From Gammaproteobacteria bacterium (GTDB lineage: Bacteria > Pseudomonadota > Gammaproteobacteria > Steroidobacterales > Steroidobacteraceae): a stretch of 64,000 nt of DNA. A program made the translations under genes and the position numbers. Of the stretch, positions 9,399-18,797 are shown in pieces. Under the pieces are notes generated by a model. That model made no database searches, was not told the origin of the DNA, and saw only the letters and a list, made by a program, of their open reading frames with translations. The stretch lies in contig PKRE01000006.1 in NCBI GenBank assembly GCA_017577615.1, positions 144,727 through 208,726 on the forward strand. Reading direction: 5' to 3'. Position 1 is the stretch's first letter, and each line of letters begins with the position of its first letter.

Positions 9399-11507
9399 TC
9401 AGCCACGCGAAGGGCTGGCCCAAATCATCAGAGCATCCAGTGCCAACGTACCTTCTGGATTGGCGCGGAGCGGATTGATATCGAGCTCCGTTAGCTCAGG
9501 TTGCGTGCTGATCAAGGCACTGACTGCCAATAGTGCGTCCACAACGGCATCGCGATCGACAGGAGGCGCGCCGCGCCAGCCGTCCAACAACTCGCGGCCG
9601 CGCAGCTCGTCGAGCATTTCCTGAGCATCGAGCCTGCTAATGGGCGCGAGGCGAATGCTCACGTCGTTCAGCGCTTCCGCGGCCGTGCCGCCGAGACCGA
9701 CGAGTATCGTTGGGCCGAAGCTCACATCGCGCTTCGCACCGATGATGAGGTCGACGCCCGGCGGCGCCATCTCTTCGAGGAGATAGCCACGTTCCTGACG
9801 ATCGCCCGGAATAGAATCGATCGCTTCCAGGGCTCGCCTCAAGCGCTCCACGTCGCTCACATCGAGATGCACGCCGTTCACCTCTGTCTTGTGCGCGATC
9901 TGTGGATCGAGCACCTTGACGACGATCGGCTTGCGCAATGTCTCGAACGCGCGCAGCGCTTCATCGTGCGTGCGGCAAGCGACGTTCTTCGGCGACTCAA
10001 TGCCGTATTGCCGCAGCAACTGCTTTGCTGCGAGCTCATCGCGAGCCGATGCACGCTCTCCCGCTTCGATGGAAGTCGCTGGGGCAGTCAAGCTGCACCG
10101 CCATCGAGCCTTCGCGTCTTCTGCGAGCGCCCATGCAGCTGTTGCAGCACGTTCTGGAGAAAAAAACGTCGGTATCTTGCGCGCTGCCAACGCATCGCGC
10201 ACCGTCTCGATCGAGCTCGCCTCTCCCAGCGTTGCGAAGAGGAGCGGCTGCTTGACTTGATCGCGCGTTCGCGAAAAGACCGCGATCGGGTCGAGCGCCG
10301 CAGGCTCATCGAGCGCGAACGTCAGCACCGCGTCAATCCCGGGATCGCGCGCGACCTCCATCATCACATCAGCAAAGACGGGCGATGGCCGGCCGGTGTC
10401 GATCGGGTTACGCAGATACGTCATCGGAGGCAGCAGCTTGGCGATGCGTCCGACCGTCTCGTCGCCGAGCTGCGGAACGTCCACGCCGCGCGAGCGTAGT
10501 GCATCGAGAATGATGAGTCCTGGTCCGGCTTGCCCAGTCAGCACGGCGACGCCGGGTTTCGGCTTCGGCTCGATACGCCCGGCGCTGAACGCTGCCGCAC
10601 AGTCGATCGCATCTTCGGTCGAGTCGACGACGATGGCGCCGGCCTGACGCATGGCTGCGGCCGTGATCGCGTGCGCACCCATCAGGTTGCCCGTGTGCGA
10701 CTGCGCGAATTCGGCGACCTGAGCACGACCCACCGGCAAGACGATCACCGGTTTGCGCGGCGTGGTTGCAGCGATCACATCATAGAGACGGCGACCGTTC
10801 GGAACGCCTTCGAGGTGCAGCACGATGACGTGTGTGCCATCGTCGTCCGCAAGGTATTCCACGACATCCGCAGCGTCGACGTCCACCGCGTTGCCCAGTC
10901 CCACTGCCAGCCGTAAACCCATGTTGCGCCGCTGTGCGAGAAAGGCGAGCGAAAGATTGACGCCTCCGCTTTGCGCAACGATGCCGAGCGTTCCGGGGCG
11001 GAACCCCCTCACGGCAGGCACGAAACTCGCGAAGCATCTCGTGGCTGGACGCACGTAGCCGCTCGTGTTCGGCCCGAGCAGCCGCAAACCGCTATCGGAG
11101 CAGATCGACGCGAGCTGTGCCTGCAGAGCGGCGCCAGCGCCGCCCGCCTCCGCGAATCCGCCGCTGACGATCAGCGCGGCGCCTGCACCCACTTGTGCGG
11201 CCTGTCTCGCCACATCGGGCGTCGCGGCGGCCGGCACTGCCATGAGCACGAGGTCGGGCGCGTGCGGCACTTCGGCGAGGCTCGCATACGTGCGCCGCCC
11301 GGCCACTTCCGCGACCTTGGGATTGATCGGGAACACTTCGCCTGGATAGTCGCGCAATGCGTCGACAAGCTGATAACCCACCTTCTCGGGTGCCGCCGAT
11401 GCGCCCACAACCGCGATCGACTGCGGATCGAACAACCGAGCGAGGTTGTCACGCCGCATCGATGATGAAGTCGTAGACCGCCGCGCGGCCTTTGCATCGT
11501 CTCGCAT
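9399..11507 (-). CDS. ADP-forming (NDP-forming) acyl-CoA synthetase family protein
   Basis: 702-residue single-chain acyl-CoA synthetase of the NDP-forming superfamily (acetate-CoA ligase/FerA type). The N-terminal CoA-binding domain begins with LFDPQSIAVVGAS. The middle succinyl-CoA-synthetase-like domain holds the phosphohistidine-loop region (AQSHTGNLMGAH), and the C-terminal ATP-grasp domain holds KVLDPQIAHKTEVNGV and the end motif ELDINPLRANPEG. It converts acid + ATP + CoA to acyl-CoA + ADP + Pi, or runs in reverse to recover ATP from a thioester. Feruloyl-CoA synthetase FerA of Sphingobium SYK-6 belongs to this superfamily, which fits the setting. It is the last gene of a five-gene minus-strand operon, 6 bp after the hydrolase gene. 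The start at 11507 follows from that spacing; an ATG at 11459 is the alternative. Substrate and direction are inference. Confidence 0.85.
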   Translation of the reverse strand: MRDDAKAARRSTTSSSMRRDNLARLFDPQSIAVVGASAAPEKVGYQLVDALRDYPGEVFPINPKVAEVAGRRTYASLAEVPHAPDLVLMAVPAAATPDVARQAAQVGAGAALIVSGGFAEAGGAGAALQAQLASICSDSGLRLLGPNTSGYVRPATRCFASFVPAVRGFRPGTLGIVAQSGGVNLSLAFLAQRRNMGLRLAVGLGNAVDVDAADVVEYLADDDGTHVIVLHLEGVPNGRRLYDVIAATTPRKPVIVLPVGRAQVAEFAQSHTGNLMGAHAITAAAMRQAGAIVVDSTEDAIDCAAAFSAGRIEPKPKPGVAVLTGQAGPGLIILDALRSRGVDVPQLGDETVGRIAKLLPPMTYLRNPIDTGRPSPVFADVMMEVARDPGIDAVLTFALDEPAALDPIAVFSRTRDQVKQPLLFATLGEASSIETVRDALAARKIPTFFSPERAATAAWALAEDAKARWRCSLTAPATSIEAGERASARDELAAKQLLRQYGIESPKNVACRTHDEALRAFETLRKPIVVKVLDPQIAHKTEVNGVHLDVSDVERLRRALEAIDSIPGDRQERGYLLEEMAPPGVDLIIGAKRDVSFGPTILVGLGGTAAEALNDVSIRLAPISRLDAQEMLDELRGRELLDGWRGAPPVDRDAVVDALLAVSALISTQPELTELDINPLRANPEGTLALDALMIWASPSRG

Positions 11508-11513
11508 GCGTGG

Positions 11514-12212
11514 TTACGCTTCGCTCGGCCCAATGGTCGTCACGAGCACATCGAGACCATCGATGCCTCCCTCGACGCGGTCACCCACCTTGAGTGCACC
11601 GACTCCGGCGGGCGTGCCAGTGAAGATGAGGTCACCCGGCGCAAGCGTGAACAGCGTCGACAGCTCCGCGATGACCTCCGGCACGTTCCAGATCAGCTCT
11701 GAGACGTCGGCGTCCTGACGCGTCTCCCCATTGACCTTCAGCCAGATGCGGCCCTTGGAAATATGCCCACATTGCGCGACCGGCACGATTGCCGTGATCG
11801 GTGCCGACTTGTCGAACGCTTTGCCCGTATCCCACGGCCGTCCCTTGTCACGCGCCTCGAGCTGCAGGTCGCGTCTGGTCAGATCGTTTCCGACGGCGTA
11901 GCCGTAGACGTAATCGAGCGCGTCTGCAACTGCAATGTTGCGTCCCGCCTTGCCGATCGCGACCACCAGCTCGATCTCATGGTGAAGATTATTGGTACGC
12001 GGCGGGTACGGCACCGTTGCATTGTTGGGCACGATGGCATCGGCCGGCTTGGTGAAGAAGAACGGCGGCTCACGCTCGGGGTCCTTGCCCATCTCACGTG
12101 CGTGTGCTGCGTAATTGCGCCCAACGCAGTAGATGCGATGCACAGGGAAGCGATCGCTCGTGCCGCGAACTTCAATCGAAACCGGCTCGTGTGGAGTAAA
12201 TATAAAGCTCAT
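11514..12212 (-). CDS. Fumarylacetoacetate hydrolase family protein, likely fumarylpyruvate hydrolase
   Basis: 232-residue FAH-fold hydrolase. The fold's signature is clear: IYCVGRNYAAHAREMG near the N-terminus, FFFTKPADAIV, the metal-binding acidic residues in HHEIELVVAIG and the segment YGYAVGNDLTRRDLQ. In gentisate pathways such enzymes split fumarylpyruvate (or maleylpyruvate directly) into pyruvate and fumarate (or maleate). It lies 39 bp after the gentisate dioxygenase gene in the same operon. No maleylpyruvate isomerase gene is seen in the island, so either it is elsewhere or this enzyme acts on maleylpyruvate; the sequence does not decide. Confidence 0.88.
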   Translation of the reverse strand: MSFIFTPHEPVSIEVRGTSDRFPVHRIYCVGRNYAAHAREMGKDPEREPPFFFTKPADAIVPNNATVPYPPRTNNLHHEIELVVAIGKAGRNIAVADALDYVYGYAVGNDLTRRDLQLEARDKGRPWDTGKAFDKSAPITAIVPVAQCGHISKGRIWLKVNGETRQDADVSELIWNVPEVIAELSTLFTLAPGDLIFTGTPAGVGALKVGDRVEGGIDGLDVLVTTIGPSEA

Positions 12213-12251
12213 GTCGTAGACAAACTCGCTTGGTGGACTGAAGATGGGTCG

Positions 12252-13295
12252 TCACTCGCACGATTCGCGCCACAGACCGAGCTGTTCCTGAACGACCCGG
12301 TCCGAGAAGCTGAACAACACCGCCTCTTCCTGAGTCTCATGACGACAAGCGGTCCAGCTCGGCACAACGAAGATATCGCGCGGACCCCACTCGAACGTAC
12401 GGTCTCCGACGACCGTACGACCATAGCCTTCGAAACCGACGAACACCGTCGCGTCGGTGCTTCGGTACGGACGCCCACGAAAGTCCTTGGGCAGCAGCTG
12501 CATGAAAGTGGCAATCGTCGGCATCGCGTGCCCACCCGTCACGGGATTGATGTAACGCATCTTGTACCCGTGACACGGATGAGGATCCCCGCTTCGACTC
12601 AAGTTGTACAACGCTTCGCGCGTACGCTCATAAGGATAGGCGAACACCGGCGAGGTATGCGGCCGCGAGTGATAATCGACCGGCAGCATGTTCGCTCCGT
12701 AGCGCATGAGCGAATCGCCCTCGGGCCGGGCAATCGGCTGTTGCTCGGTGGGCAGATCTTCTGCAAAGCCTGCATCGAGCATCTGCACGAGGGGAATGTC
12801 GAGTCCGTCGAGCCAGACCACTGGCTCCTGGCTCTCTGTCCCGCCATGGTCGTGCCAAGTCCAAGATGGCGTGAGGACGAGGTCACCAGGCGACATGTAG
12901 TGTCGTTCCCCGTCGACGGCCGTGAACGCACCGCGGCCTTCCAGCACGAAGCGCAGGGCGCTTTGCGTATGCCGATGCGCTGGAGCAACTTCACCCGGTT
13001 TGAGCAGCTGAAGACCCGCGTACAACGTGTTGGTCACGCGCGATTGCCCTCGATATGCCGGATTCTCGAGGATGAGCACTCGACGAGTAGCTTCGTGCGC
13101 TGTGATCAGCTCACCTGCCTCCATGAGTGACGGCCGTAGATCGTCGTACTTCCAGAAGGCCGGCACACAAGTCGGTTGAGGTTGCTTCGGAACGAGCACG
13201 CTCAACACCTCCCACAGCGGCGAGAGATGCTGCTGCGAGATGCGCGTGTAATACTCCCGACGGCGCTCGCGGATTGCGTCTGCTGCCTGACTCAT
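12252..13295 (-). CDS. Gentisate 1,2-dioxygenase-like bicupin
   Basis: 347-residue cupin dioxygenase of the gentisate/1-hydroxy-2-naphthoate/salicylate dioxygenase family. The N-terminal cupin has the iron-binding HRH in PAHRHTQSALRFVLEG and the third ligand histidine in the TWHDHGG segment; the C-terminal cupin is less conserved. The enzyme opens the gentisate ring between C1 and C2 to maleylpyruvate using Fe(II) and O2. Start at 13295 (MSQAADAI) because GAGGGGGG lies 5 nt upstream; a start four codons earlier would have no such site. It follows the FAD monooxygenase by 11 bp and precedes the FAH hydrolase. The pathway position supports gentisate as substrate over the related salicylate. Confidence 0.87.
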   Translation of the reverse strand: MSQAADAIRERRREYYTRISQQHLSPLWEVLSVLVPKQPQPTCVPAFWKYDDLRPSLMEAGELITAHEATRRVLILENPAYRGQSRVTNTLYAGLQLLKPGEVAPAHRHTQSALRFVLEGRGAFTAVDGERHYMSPGDLVLTPSWTWHDHGGTESQEPVVWLDGLDIPLVQMLDAGFAEDLPTEQQPIARPEGDSLMRYGANMLPVDYHSRPHTSPVFAYPYERTREALYNLSRSGDPHPCHGYKMRYINPVTGGHAMPTIATFMQLLPKDFRGRPYRSTDATVFVGFEGYGRTVVGDRTFEWGPRDIFVVPSWTACRHETQEEAVLFSFSDRVVQEQLGLWRESCE

Positions 13296-13306
13296 CGTAG
13301 CCCCCC

Positions 13307-14530
13307 TCAATAGATCGCTTCCGTTCCTTTCGCCGCCGCGCGCGGCCCGAACGGCGCGGAGTCCAAGTACTGGCCTGCCTTCATACCCGTGCGTGCCAGC
13401 TTCACGGACCAGGCACGTCGCAGGCGTGTGCGCCAGTCGCGCGCACGCATGTGCTCGAGCGCAAGATTGGATGCGTTGCGGTTGTACAGCGCCGCCTCAC
13501 GACGCTCGTTCGCAGCCTCCTCGATCACGCGACGCGCCTCGTCGGGGTGATTGGCGGTCAACGCCCGCTTGATGCCTCTCGCCGCCGCGACCACGTCGGG
13601 CACACCGGAGTTGAGCCCACGCGCGCCGAAAGGCGCGAACAGATGCGCCGCCTCGCCCGCCAATATCACGCGGCGATTCGCATCGGTGAACGAGTTGGCA
13701 ACGACCTGCAGGAAGTGATAGGTCGAGATCCACGTGACACGATCGGCATACTTCGGTGGAAGCACGCGCGAAATCCAGTTCTTCACGCCTTCAGGAGTAT
13801 TGAATCGGCTCGGATCGTCGCCGCGGCGTAGCTGGATGTCGGCGCGAATGCCGTTGCGGAACGGCACGATGAGCACGTTGCGCTTCTCCACTGCCGGATG
13901 CTCATAGAAATAGAGTCGCTCCGGCCGAATGGGCGCCTCCGGATCTTCCGCCACATCGACGATCACGAACGCATCCTCGATGCGCGGTCCCTCAAGCTCG
14001 ATACCAACGCACTTGCGAACGACAGAACGCGCTCCATCGCAAGCGATAACGTACGGCGCACGCCATTCGCGACCGTCGGTAGTCGCCAGCGTCACGCCTT
14101 CCGGGTCTGTCGACGCATTCTTGACCTCCTGATTCCAAGCGAACTTCACGCCTGCGTCTTTGCAATGACGCAGCAGAATGCGCTCGACGTCCGTCTGTCC
14201 CAAGTTGGTCGAATGAGGCAACACATTTGGATTCGGCGGCGGGTACGTCCGCTCGTACACCTGGTGCTCGCCCCAGAAAGTACGCTTCGTCGACCATACG
14301 AGTCCTGCGCGAGCAATATCCCACCCGAGGCCGGGGCGCATCTTCTCCCAGAACTCCAATGTCTGGCGGTGATAAAAAATCGCGCGACTGCCAGGACGCT
14401 CACGATCTTCCGTGCCTGCCTCCAGCACGGTGACTGGCAACCCTTCTGCACGCAGAGCAAGAGCAGCCGTCAAACCGACCGGCCCGGCACCCACGACGAG
14501 CACTTCTCGCTCAGTACTTGATATAGACAT
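13307..14530 (-). CDS. FAD-dependent aromatic-ring monooxygenase (PHBH fold)
   Basis: 407-residue class A flavoprotein hydroxylase. The Rossmann motif GAGPVGLTAALALR is at residues 14-27, the DG motif in CDGARSVVRK near 158, and the C-terminal FAD motif is present as VILAGEAAHLFAPFGARGLNSG, with Glu where most family members have Asp (GD). It uses NAD(P)H and O2 to hydroxylate an aromatic ring. Placed between a thiolase and a gentisate dioxygenase, it most plausibly makes gentisate or its CoA-linked precursor from a monohydroxybenzoate, for example 3-hydroxybenzoate 6-hydroxylation, but direct substrate evidence is absent. It starts 10 bp after the thiolase stop. Confidence 0.85.
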   Translation of the reverse strand: MSISSTEREVLVVGAGPVGLTAALALRAEGLPVTVLEAGTEDRERPGSRAIFYHRQTLEFWEKMRPGLGWDIARAGLVWSTKRTFWGEHQVYERTYPPPNPNVLPHSTNLGQTDVERILLRHCKDAGVKFAWNQEVKNASTDPEGVTLATTDGREWRAPYVIACDGARSVVRKCVGIELEGPRIEDAFVIVDVAEDPEAPIRPERLYFYEHPAVEKRNVLIVPFRNGIRADIQLRRGDDPSRFNTPEGVKNWISRVLPPKYADRVTWISTYHFLQVVANSFTDANRRVILAGEAAHLFAPFGARGLNSGVPDVVAAARGIKRALTANHPDEARRVIEEAANERREAALYNRNASNLALEHMRARDWRTRLRRAWSVKLARTGMKAGQYLDSAPFGPRAAAKGTEAIY

Positions 14531-14540
14531 GGCCTACCCT

Positions 14541-15761
14541 CTAGTTCGCCGGTCGATCATCGACTTCGATGACGACCGCCATCGCTGAATCGCCTGCGGC
14601 ACACCCTTGGAACAATCCCAAGCCACCACCGAGCAGCTTCAACTCCTCGATGAGCTCGATGATCGCTCGCATTCCGGTCGCCGCGTGCGGATGTCCCCAG
14701 ATCAAGGAACACCCATAGTTGTTCATGCGGCTGAGATCGAAACCTGTCTCGCGCGCAAACACGATGTCGTTTACTGCAAAGGGGTTGTGCGACTTCACCG
14801 CCTTGATGTCCTTGATGGTCAACCCGGCGTTCTCCAGCGCTCGTCGCGTCGCTGGCACAGGCGCTTCGGGCATGTGCGCCAGGTCCACACGAGCTTGACC
14901 GAACGAACGCACGCGAATACGGATCGAAGGATCCGCGCTCAACTCACGTGCCTTCTCCGGCGTGGTCACGACCATGCCGCAGTTGCCGTCCGCTGGATGC
15001 GTTTGCCCGCCGAACGTCACTGTGCCGCCCGGCTGCACCGGTTTGAGCTTTGCGAGACCCTCCGCCGTCGTCGGAAACACGCCTTCGTCGCCGGTTAGTG
15101 TCGTCGCTACACCTTTGAAATCCGGCTTGGGCACCTCGAACGGCAACGTCATGTAGCGCTTCTGGAAGGCATGGTCGTCCTTGAGCGCTTCTTGGTACTG
15201 CGCATAGCGCATCAGGACGACCTCATGCTGTTGTGCAGTGCTGATACCATGCTTCTTCGCGACGTTCTCCGCTGTCTGCAGCATCGCGTGATCGCCGATC
15301 GGATCGTGCATGAAATTGTGTATCACCTGATCCTCGGACTGCCCGGAGCCGCCAAAGCCCGCCGGCGCCGGGTAATAGATGTGTGCGCCGTTCGACGTGC
15401 GGTCTGCACCGAGCAATAGCGCCGTGGTTGCAAGCCCAAGCTGAATCTCCGCCGCACCGGTCATGAGCACGCGCGGCCCAGTGGCACACACCTGCGAGAG
15501 CTGCGGCCCGATGACGTGCTTCAGGCCAATCTCGTACAACGGCCACGACGCACCGTAAAACGATTGATACTGGACCTGAGTAATCCCGAGCACGCCGAAA
15601 TCGAACAAGTCCGGCGCGAAGCCGCGCTTGGCGAGCTCGAGCTTGGCCACATGGGCCGCGAAACGCACGCTGTGCAAGTGCTGTAGCGCGCCCTGCCACT
15701 TGGCAAACGGCGTCGACCAATACGCGCCGTAAGGAATCTCTACCCGATCGAAACGACTCAT
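14541..15761 (-). CDS. Thiolase family protein (acyl-CoA acetyltransferase)
   Basis: 406-residue thiolase-fold enzyme. The nucleophilic cysteine appears in SQVCATGPRVL near residue 92, a histidine in the KSHNPFAVND segment (where most thiolases have NEAFA) and in WGHPHAATGMR, and a late cysteine in FQGCAAGDSAMA. It would release acetyl-CoA from a 3-oxoacyl-CoA, the last step of a beta-oxidative side-chain cut. First gene of the minus-strand operon that continues into the monooxygenase, gentisate dioxygenase, hydrolase and acyl-CoA synthetase with gaps of 6-39 bp. Its upstream region is shared with the divergent TetR gene and carries a TAGTCA palindrome. The changed NEAFA motif makes a non-standard substrate likely. 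Confidence 0.85.
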   Translation of the reverse strand: MSRFDRVEIPYGAYWSTPFAKWQGALQHLHSVRFAAHVAKLELAKRGFAPDLFDFGVLGITQVQYQSFYGASWPLYEIGLKHVIGPQLSQVCATGPRVLMTGAAEIQLGLATTALLLGADRTSNGAHIYYPAPAGFGGSGQSEDQVIHNFMHDPIGDHAMLQTAENVAKKHGISTAQQHEVVLMRYAQYQEALKDDHAFQKRYMTLPFEVPKPDFKGVATTLTGDEGVFPTTAEGLAKLKPVQPGGTVTFGGQTHPADGNCGMVVTTPEKARELSADPSIRIRVRSFGQARVDLAHMPEAPVPATRRALENAGLTIKDIKAVKSHNPFAVNDIVFARETGFDLSRMNNYGCSLIWGHPHAATGMRAIIELIEELKLLGGGLGLFQGCAAGDSAMAVVIEVDDRPAN

Positions 15762-15850
15762 ATCTCTTATTCGTCTGCTGAATATGGTTCGGCGGTATCG
15801 TGAGCGTGTTGCGTTAGACCGGACAGCTCTAGCCCGACGTCGCCGAGATT

Positions 15851-15885
15851 AATGACTATTTAGTCATTGTTGTACTGCTTAGTCA
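15851..15885. promoter_or_regulatory. Candidate TetR operator in the divergent promoter region
   Basis: A perfect 8-bp inverted repeat, AATGACTA-TT-TAGTCATT, spans 15851-15868; a third half-site TTAGTCA follows at 15879-15885. It lies between the thiolase operon (start 15761) and the TetR gene (start 15898), close enough to both to control them. Such short-spaced palindromes are typical for TetR dimers. Binding by the adjacent regulator is inference. Confidence 0.6.
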
Positions 15886-15897
15886 ATATTGTACGAT

Positions 15898-16599
15898 ATG
15901 GTCACTTCCTCCGACTGGAGAACGAAAGTGACCCGAGCGAAAACCGCAGTGCATAAGACAGCACGACCTGCGATGGACCGGCGTCGCGCGCGCACGCGCG
16001 AAGCGCTACTCAGTGCCGGCCGCGCGCTCTTTGCTGCGCGCGGCGTCGAAAGTGTGAGCGTGGATGAGATCGTCGCTGCGGCCGCAGTCGCCAAAGGCAG
16101 CTTCTACAATCACTTTGCAGACAAGGATGTATTCGCACGCGAAATCGTTGCGGCTGTTCGACGTCAAGCCGAGCAGGCAGTGGATGCGGCCAACGCGCAC
16201 ATCGAGGATCCGGCCGAGCAATTTGCTCGCGCGCTGTGTGTGTTCGTGCGCTTTGCAATGGAGCACCCTGAAAGCGCGCGTGTGCTGTGGAGGCTGAACT
16301 CAGGCGCAACGATGGCCGATGCTCCGGTCAATCGCGGCATACGAGACATCGTCGAGCGCGGCATTCGCCTGCAGCGATTCAAGCACGTCGATGTCGAAAC
16401 CGGCTTATTGCTGGTCATGGGCATCGTCGTGATCGCTCTGCGCCACGTGCTCGAAGAACGACTGACCACCCCACCAAAGGCGGTGGCCAAGCGTATGGCC
16501 GCCGGGATGTTACGTGCCCTCGGTATCTCGCCGGCTCAGGCGGAAAAGATCGCAAGGTCGGCCGCGGAGGATGTGCTCGCTGGGTACGCCGACGAATAA
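15898..16599 (+). CDS. TetR/AcrR family transcriptional regulator
   Basis: 233-residue regulator. The N-terminal DNA-binding domain shows the TetR pattern: TREALLSAGRALFAARGVESVSVDEIVAAA followed by the recognition helix KGSFYNHFADKDVF (residues about 35-80). The rest is an all-helical ligand-binding domain ending in a hydrophobic segment with LLVMGIVVIALRHVL. The ATG at 15898 is preferred over the TTG three codons earlier. It is transcribed away from the thiolase operon and towards the fadB-like/ligase/transporter genes, and the intergenic palindrome makes control of both units plausible. A CoA thioester or aromatic acid is the probable ligand, by analogy. Confidence 0.9.
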   Translation: MVTSSDWRTKVTRAKTAVHKTARPAMDRRRARTREALLSAGRALFAARGVESVSVDEIVAAAAVAKGSFYNHFADKDVFAREIVAAVRRQAEQAVDAANAHIEDPAEQFARALCVFVRFAMEHPESARVLWRLNSGATMADAPVNRGIRDIVERGIRLQRFKHVDVETGLLLVMGIVVIALRHVLEERLTTPPKAVAKRMAAGMLRALGISPAQAEKIARSAAEDVLAGYADE

Positions 16600-16676
16600 C
16601 GCTGACGAACGAATGCGGCGCTGCCTTCTCAGCGGCGCGCTGAAGTCATTGATGCTGGAATGTAGGAGTCTTCGTT

Positions 16677-18797
16677 TTGGAACAGAAGAAAACTGTCACC
16701 GCGCAACGCGACGGTGAGATCGCTTTGCTCGTTGCCAATAATCCACCTGTCAACACCATCAATGCCTCCGTCCGCAACGATCTCGGCCGAGCGCTGGATG
16801 AGATCAGGTCGTGGACGGACATCAAGGCTGTGGTGCTCCTTTGCGAAGGCAGCACATTCTTTTCCGGCGCCGATATCGGCGAATTCGCCGGGCCGCCACG
16901 CGAGGAAGAGTACCGCCGCCTGTTCAACGCCATCGAAAATCTATCCGTCCCAGTCATCGCCGCGATGCACGGCACGGTGCTCGGCGGCGGCCTCGAGATC
17001 GCGCTTGCTTGTCATTATCGGATCGCGTTGCCGCGCACACGATTCGGCTTGCCCGAAGTAACGTTAGGTATCATTCCGGGCGCGGGCGGCACGCAGCGTA
17101 TGCCACGCCTCATAGGCGTGGAGAAGACACTCGAGCTCATACTTTCTGCGCGTCCTGTCGATACGGCGCAAGCCAAGACCCTCGGGTTCCTCGATGAGGT
17201 CGTGGAAGGCGATCTGCGTGAAGCAGCCATAACCTACGCACGCAAACTCCTCGCCGACGGCCGCGGCGTGCGACGCACCGGAGAGCGCTCGGTTGATCCG
17301 GCCACCGCGACACCGGAGATCATCGAACGACTCACCGAACAAGCCAAGCGTCAATATCCCAATCGCACCGCCCCCTTCACCGCGATCGAAGCGGTGCTTG
17401 CGAGCACGCGGCTTCCCCTCGCAGAGGGCCTCGAGCTCGAAACCGAGCTCGTCAACAAGTGCAAGAAAACAGATGAGTCAAAAGGCGCGGTGCACGCATT
17501 CTTCGCGGAGCGTGAGACCCGCAAGATTCCGGATCTCCCAAGCACCGCCGTTGCGCGTCCAGTGAAGTCCGCGGGGATCATCGGCGCCGGCACGATGGGC
17601 GGCGGCATTGCAATCTGCTTCGCCAACGCAGGCATCCCGGTCACGATCATCGAGGTCTCGCAAGAAGGACTCGATCGTGGCCTTGCCAACATCAGCGGTA
17701 TCTATGACTCGATGGTCGAGCGCGGCCGCTTGACGGCAGAGGAGAAGGAACAGCGCATGAGCCTGATCAAGGGATCGCTGTCCTATGACGATCTGCGCGA
17801 CGCCGACGTGATCATCGAGGCTGTCTTCGAGAACATGGAGCTCAAGAAGCGCATCTTTGCGAAGCTCGATGAGGTCGCAAAGCCGGGAGCAGTGCTCGCC
17901 ACCAACACGTCCACGCTCGACATTGATGAGATCGCATCCGCGACGAAGCGTCCGGAGGACGTCATTGGCATGCACTTCTTCTCTCCAGCGAACGTCATGC
18001 CGCTGCTCGAGGTCGTCCGCACGCAGCGCACCTCGGCAGACACGATCCGCACGGTGATGGATCTGTCCAAGCCGTTGCGCAAGACACCGGTCCTGGCGCG
18101 CGTGTGTTACGGGTTCATCGGCAATCGCATGATGGAAGGCTACGCGCGCGAAGCGGAGCGAATGGTGCTCGAAGGCGCCACGCCTCGTCAGGTCGACACC
18201 GCGCTCGAGCGCTGGGGTATGGCGATGGGCATCCTTGCCGTGTTCGACATGGCCGGTCTCGACGTCGGTGTAAACATCCACAAAGAGCACGCGCACCGAT
18301 ACCCGCCGGATCCGACCTACTATCAGGCCGACTTCGCCCTCGTCGAAGCGGGTCGCCTCGGACAAAAGAACGGCAAGGGCTACTACCGTTACGAGCCGGG
18401 CGACCGCACGCGTTATGACGATCCCGAAGCGATCGAGATTCTACGCGCGCGTGCCGCCAAGCTCGGTGTGGAACAGCGCGAGCACACGGACGAAGAGATC
18501 GTCGAACGTTGCACGCTGGCGCTGATCAACGAAGGCATTCGCATCTTGGAGGAAGGCATCGCGGTGCGAGCGTCCGACATCGACGTCGTGTGGAACGCTG
18601 GTTATGGCTTCCCGCGCTTCCGCGGCGGCCCCTTGTTCTATGCAGACACCATCGGCCTGCCGAAGGTTCTGGAAGGCGTATTGAAGTATCAACGCATCTT
18701 CGGTCCTATGCACTGGCAGCCCGCGCCGCTTCTCGAGAAGCTCGTGCGAGAGAACAAGACCATTGCACAATGGGAAGCTGAGAGACATGGCCGCTGA
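16677..18797 (+). CDS. FadB-like enoyl-CoA hydratase / 3-hydroxyacyl-CoA dehydrogenase
   Basis: 706-residue two-domain beta-oxidation enzyme. The N-terminal crotonase domain (about 1-190) has the oxyanion-hole segments SGADIGEFAG and GTVLGGGLEIALACHYRIA with glutamates in VTLGIIPGAGGTQR. The NAD-binding dehydrogenase domain starts near residue 300 with GAGTMGGGIAICFANAG, has VFENMELKK and ANTSTLDIDEIA, and is followed by the C-terminal dimer domains. It hydrates an enoyl-CoA and oxidises the 3-hydroxyacyl-CoA. The start codon is TTG at 16677 with AGGAG 8 nt upstream; no ATG lies near. The next gene, a feruloyl-CoA-synthase-like ligase, overlaps its end by 11 bp, which ties it to hydroxycinnamoyl-CoA side-chain oxidation rather than bulk fatty acid use. 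Confidence 0.9.
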   Translation: MEQKKTVTAQRDGEIALLVANNPPVNTINASVRNDLGRALDEIRSWTDIKAVVLLCEGSTFFSGADIGEFAGPPREEEYRRLFNAIENLSVPVIAAMHGTVLGGGLEIALACHYRIALPRTRFGLPEVTLGIIPGAGGTQRMPRLIGVEKTLELILSARPVDTAQAKTLGFLDEVVEGDLREAAITYARKLLADGRGVRRTGERSVDPATATPEIIERLTEQAKRQYPNRTAPFTAIEAVLASTRLPLAEGLELETELVNKCKKTDESKGAVHAFFAERETRKIPDLPSTAVARPVKSAGIIGAGTMGGGIAICFANAGIPVTIIEVSQEGLDRGLANISGIYDSMVERGRLTAEEKEQRMSLIKGSLSYDDLRDADVIIEAVFENMELKKRIFAKLDEVAKPGAVLATNTSTLDIDEIASATKRPEDVIGMHFFSPANVMPLLEVVRTQRTSADTIRTVMDLSKPLRKTPVLARVCYGFIGNRMMEGYAREAERMVLEGATPRQVDTALERWGMAMGILAVFDMAGLDVGVNIHKEHAHRYPPDPTYYQADFALVEAGRLGQKNGKGYYRYEPGDRTRYDDPEAIEILRARAAKLGVEQREHTDEEIVERCTLALINEGIRILEEGIAVRASDIDVVWNAGYGFPRFRGGPLFYADTIGLPKVLEGVLKYQRIFGPMHWQPAPLLEKLVRENKTIAQWEAERHGR

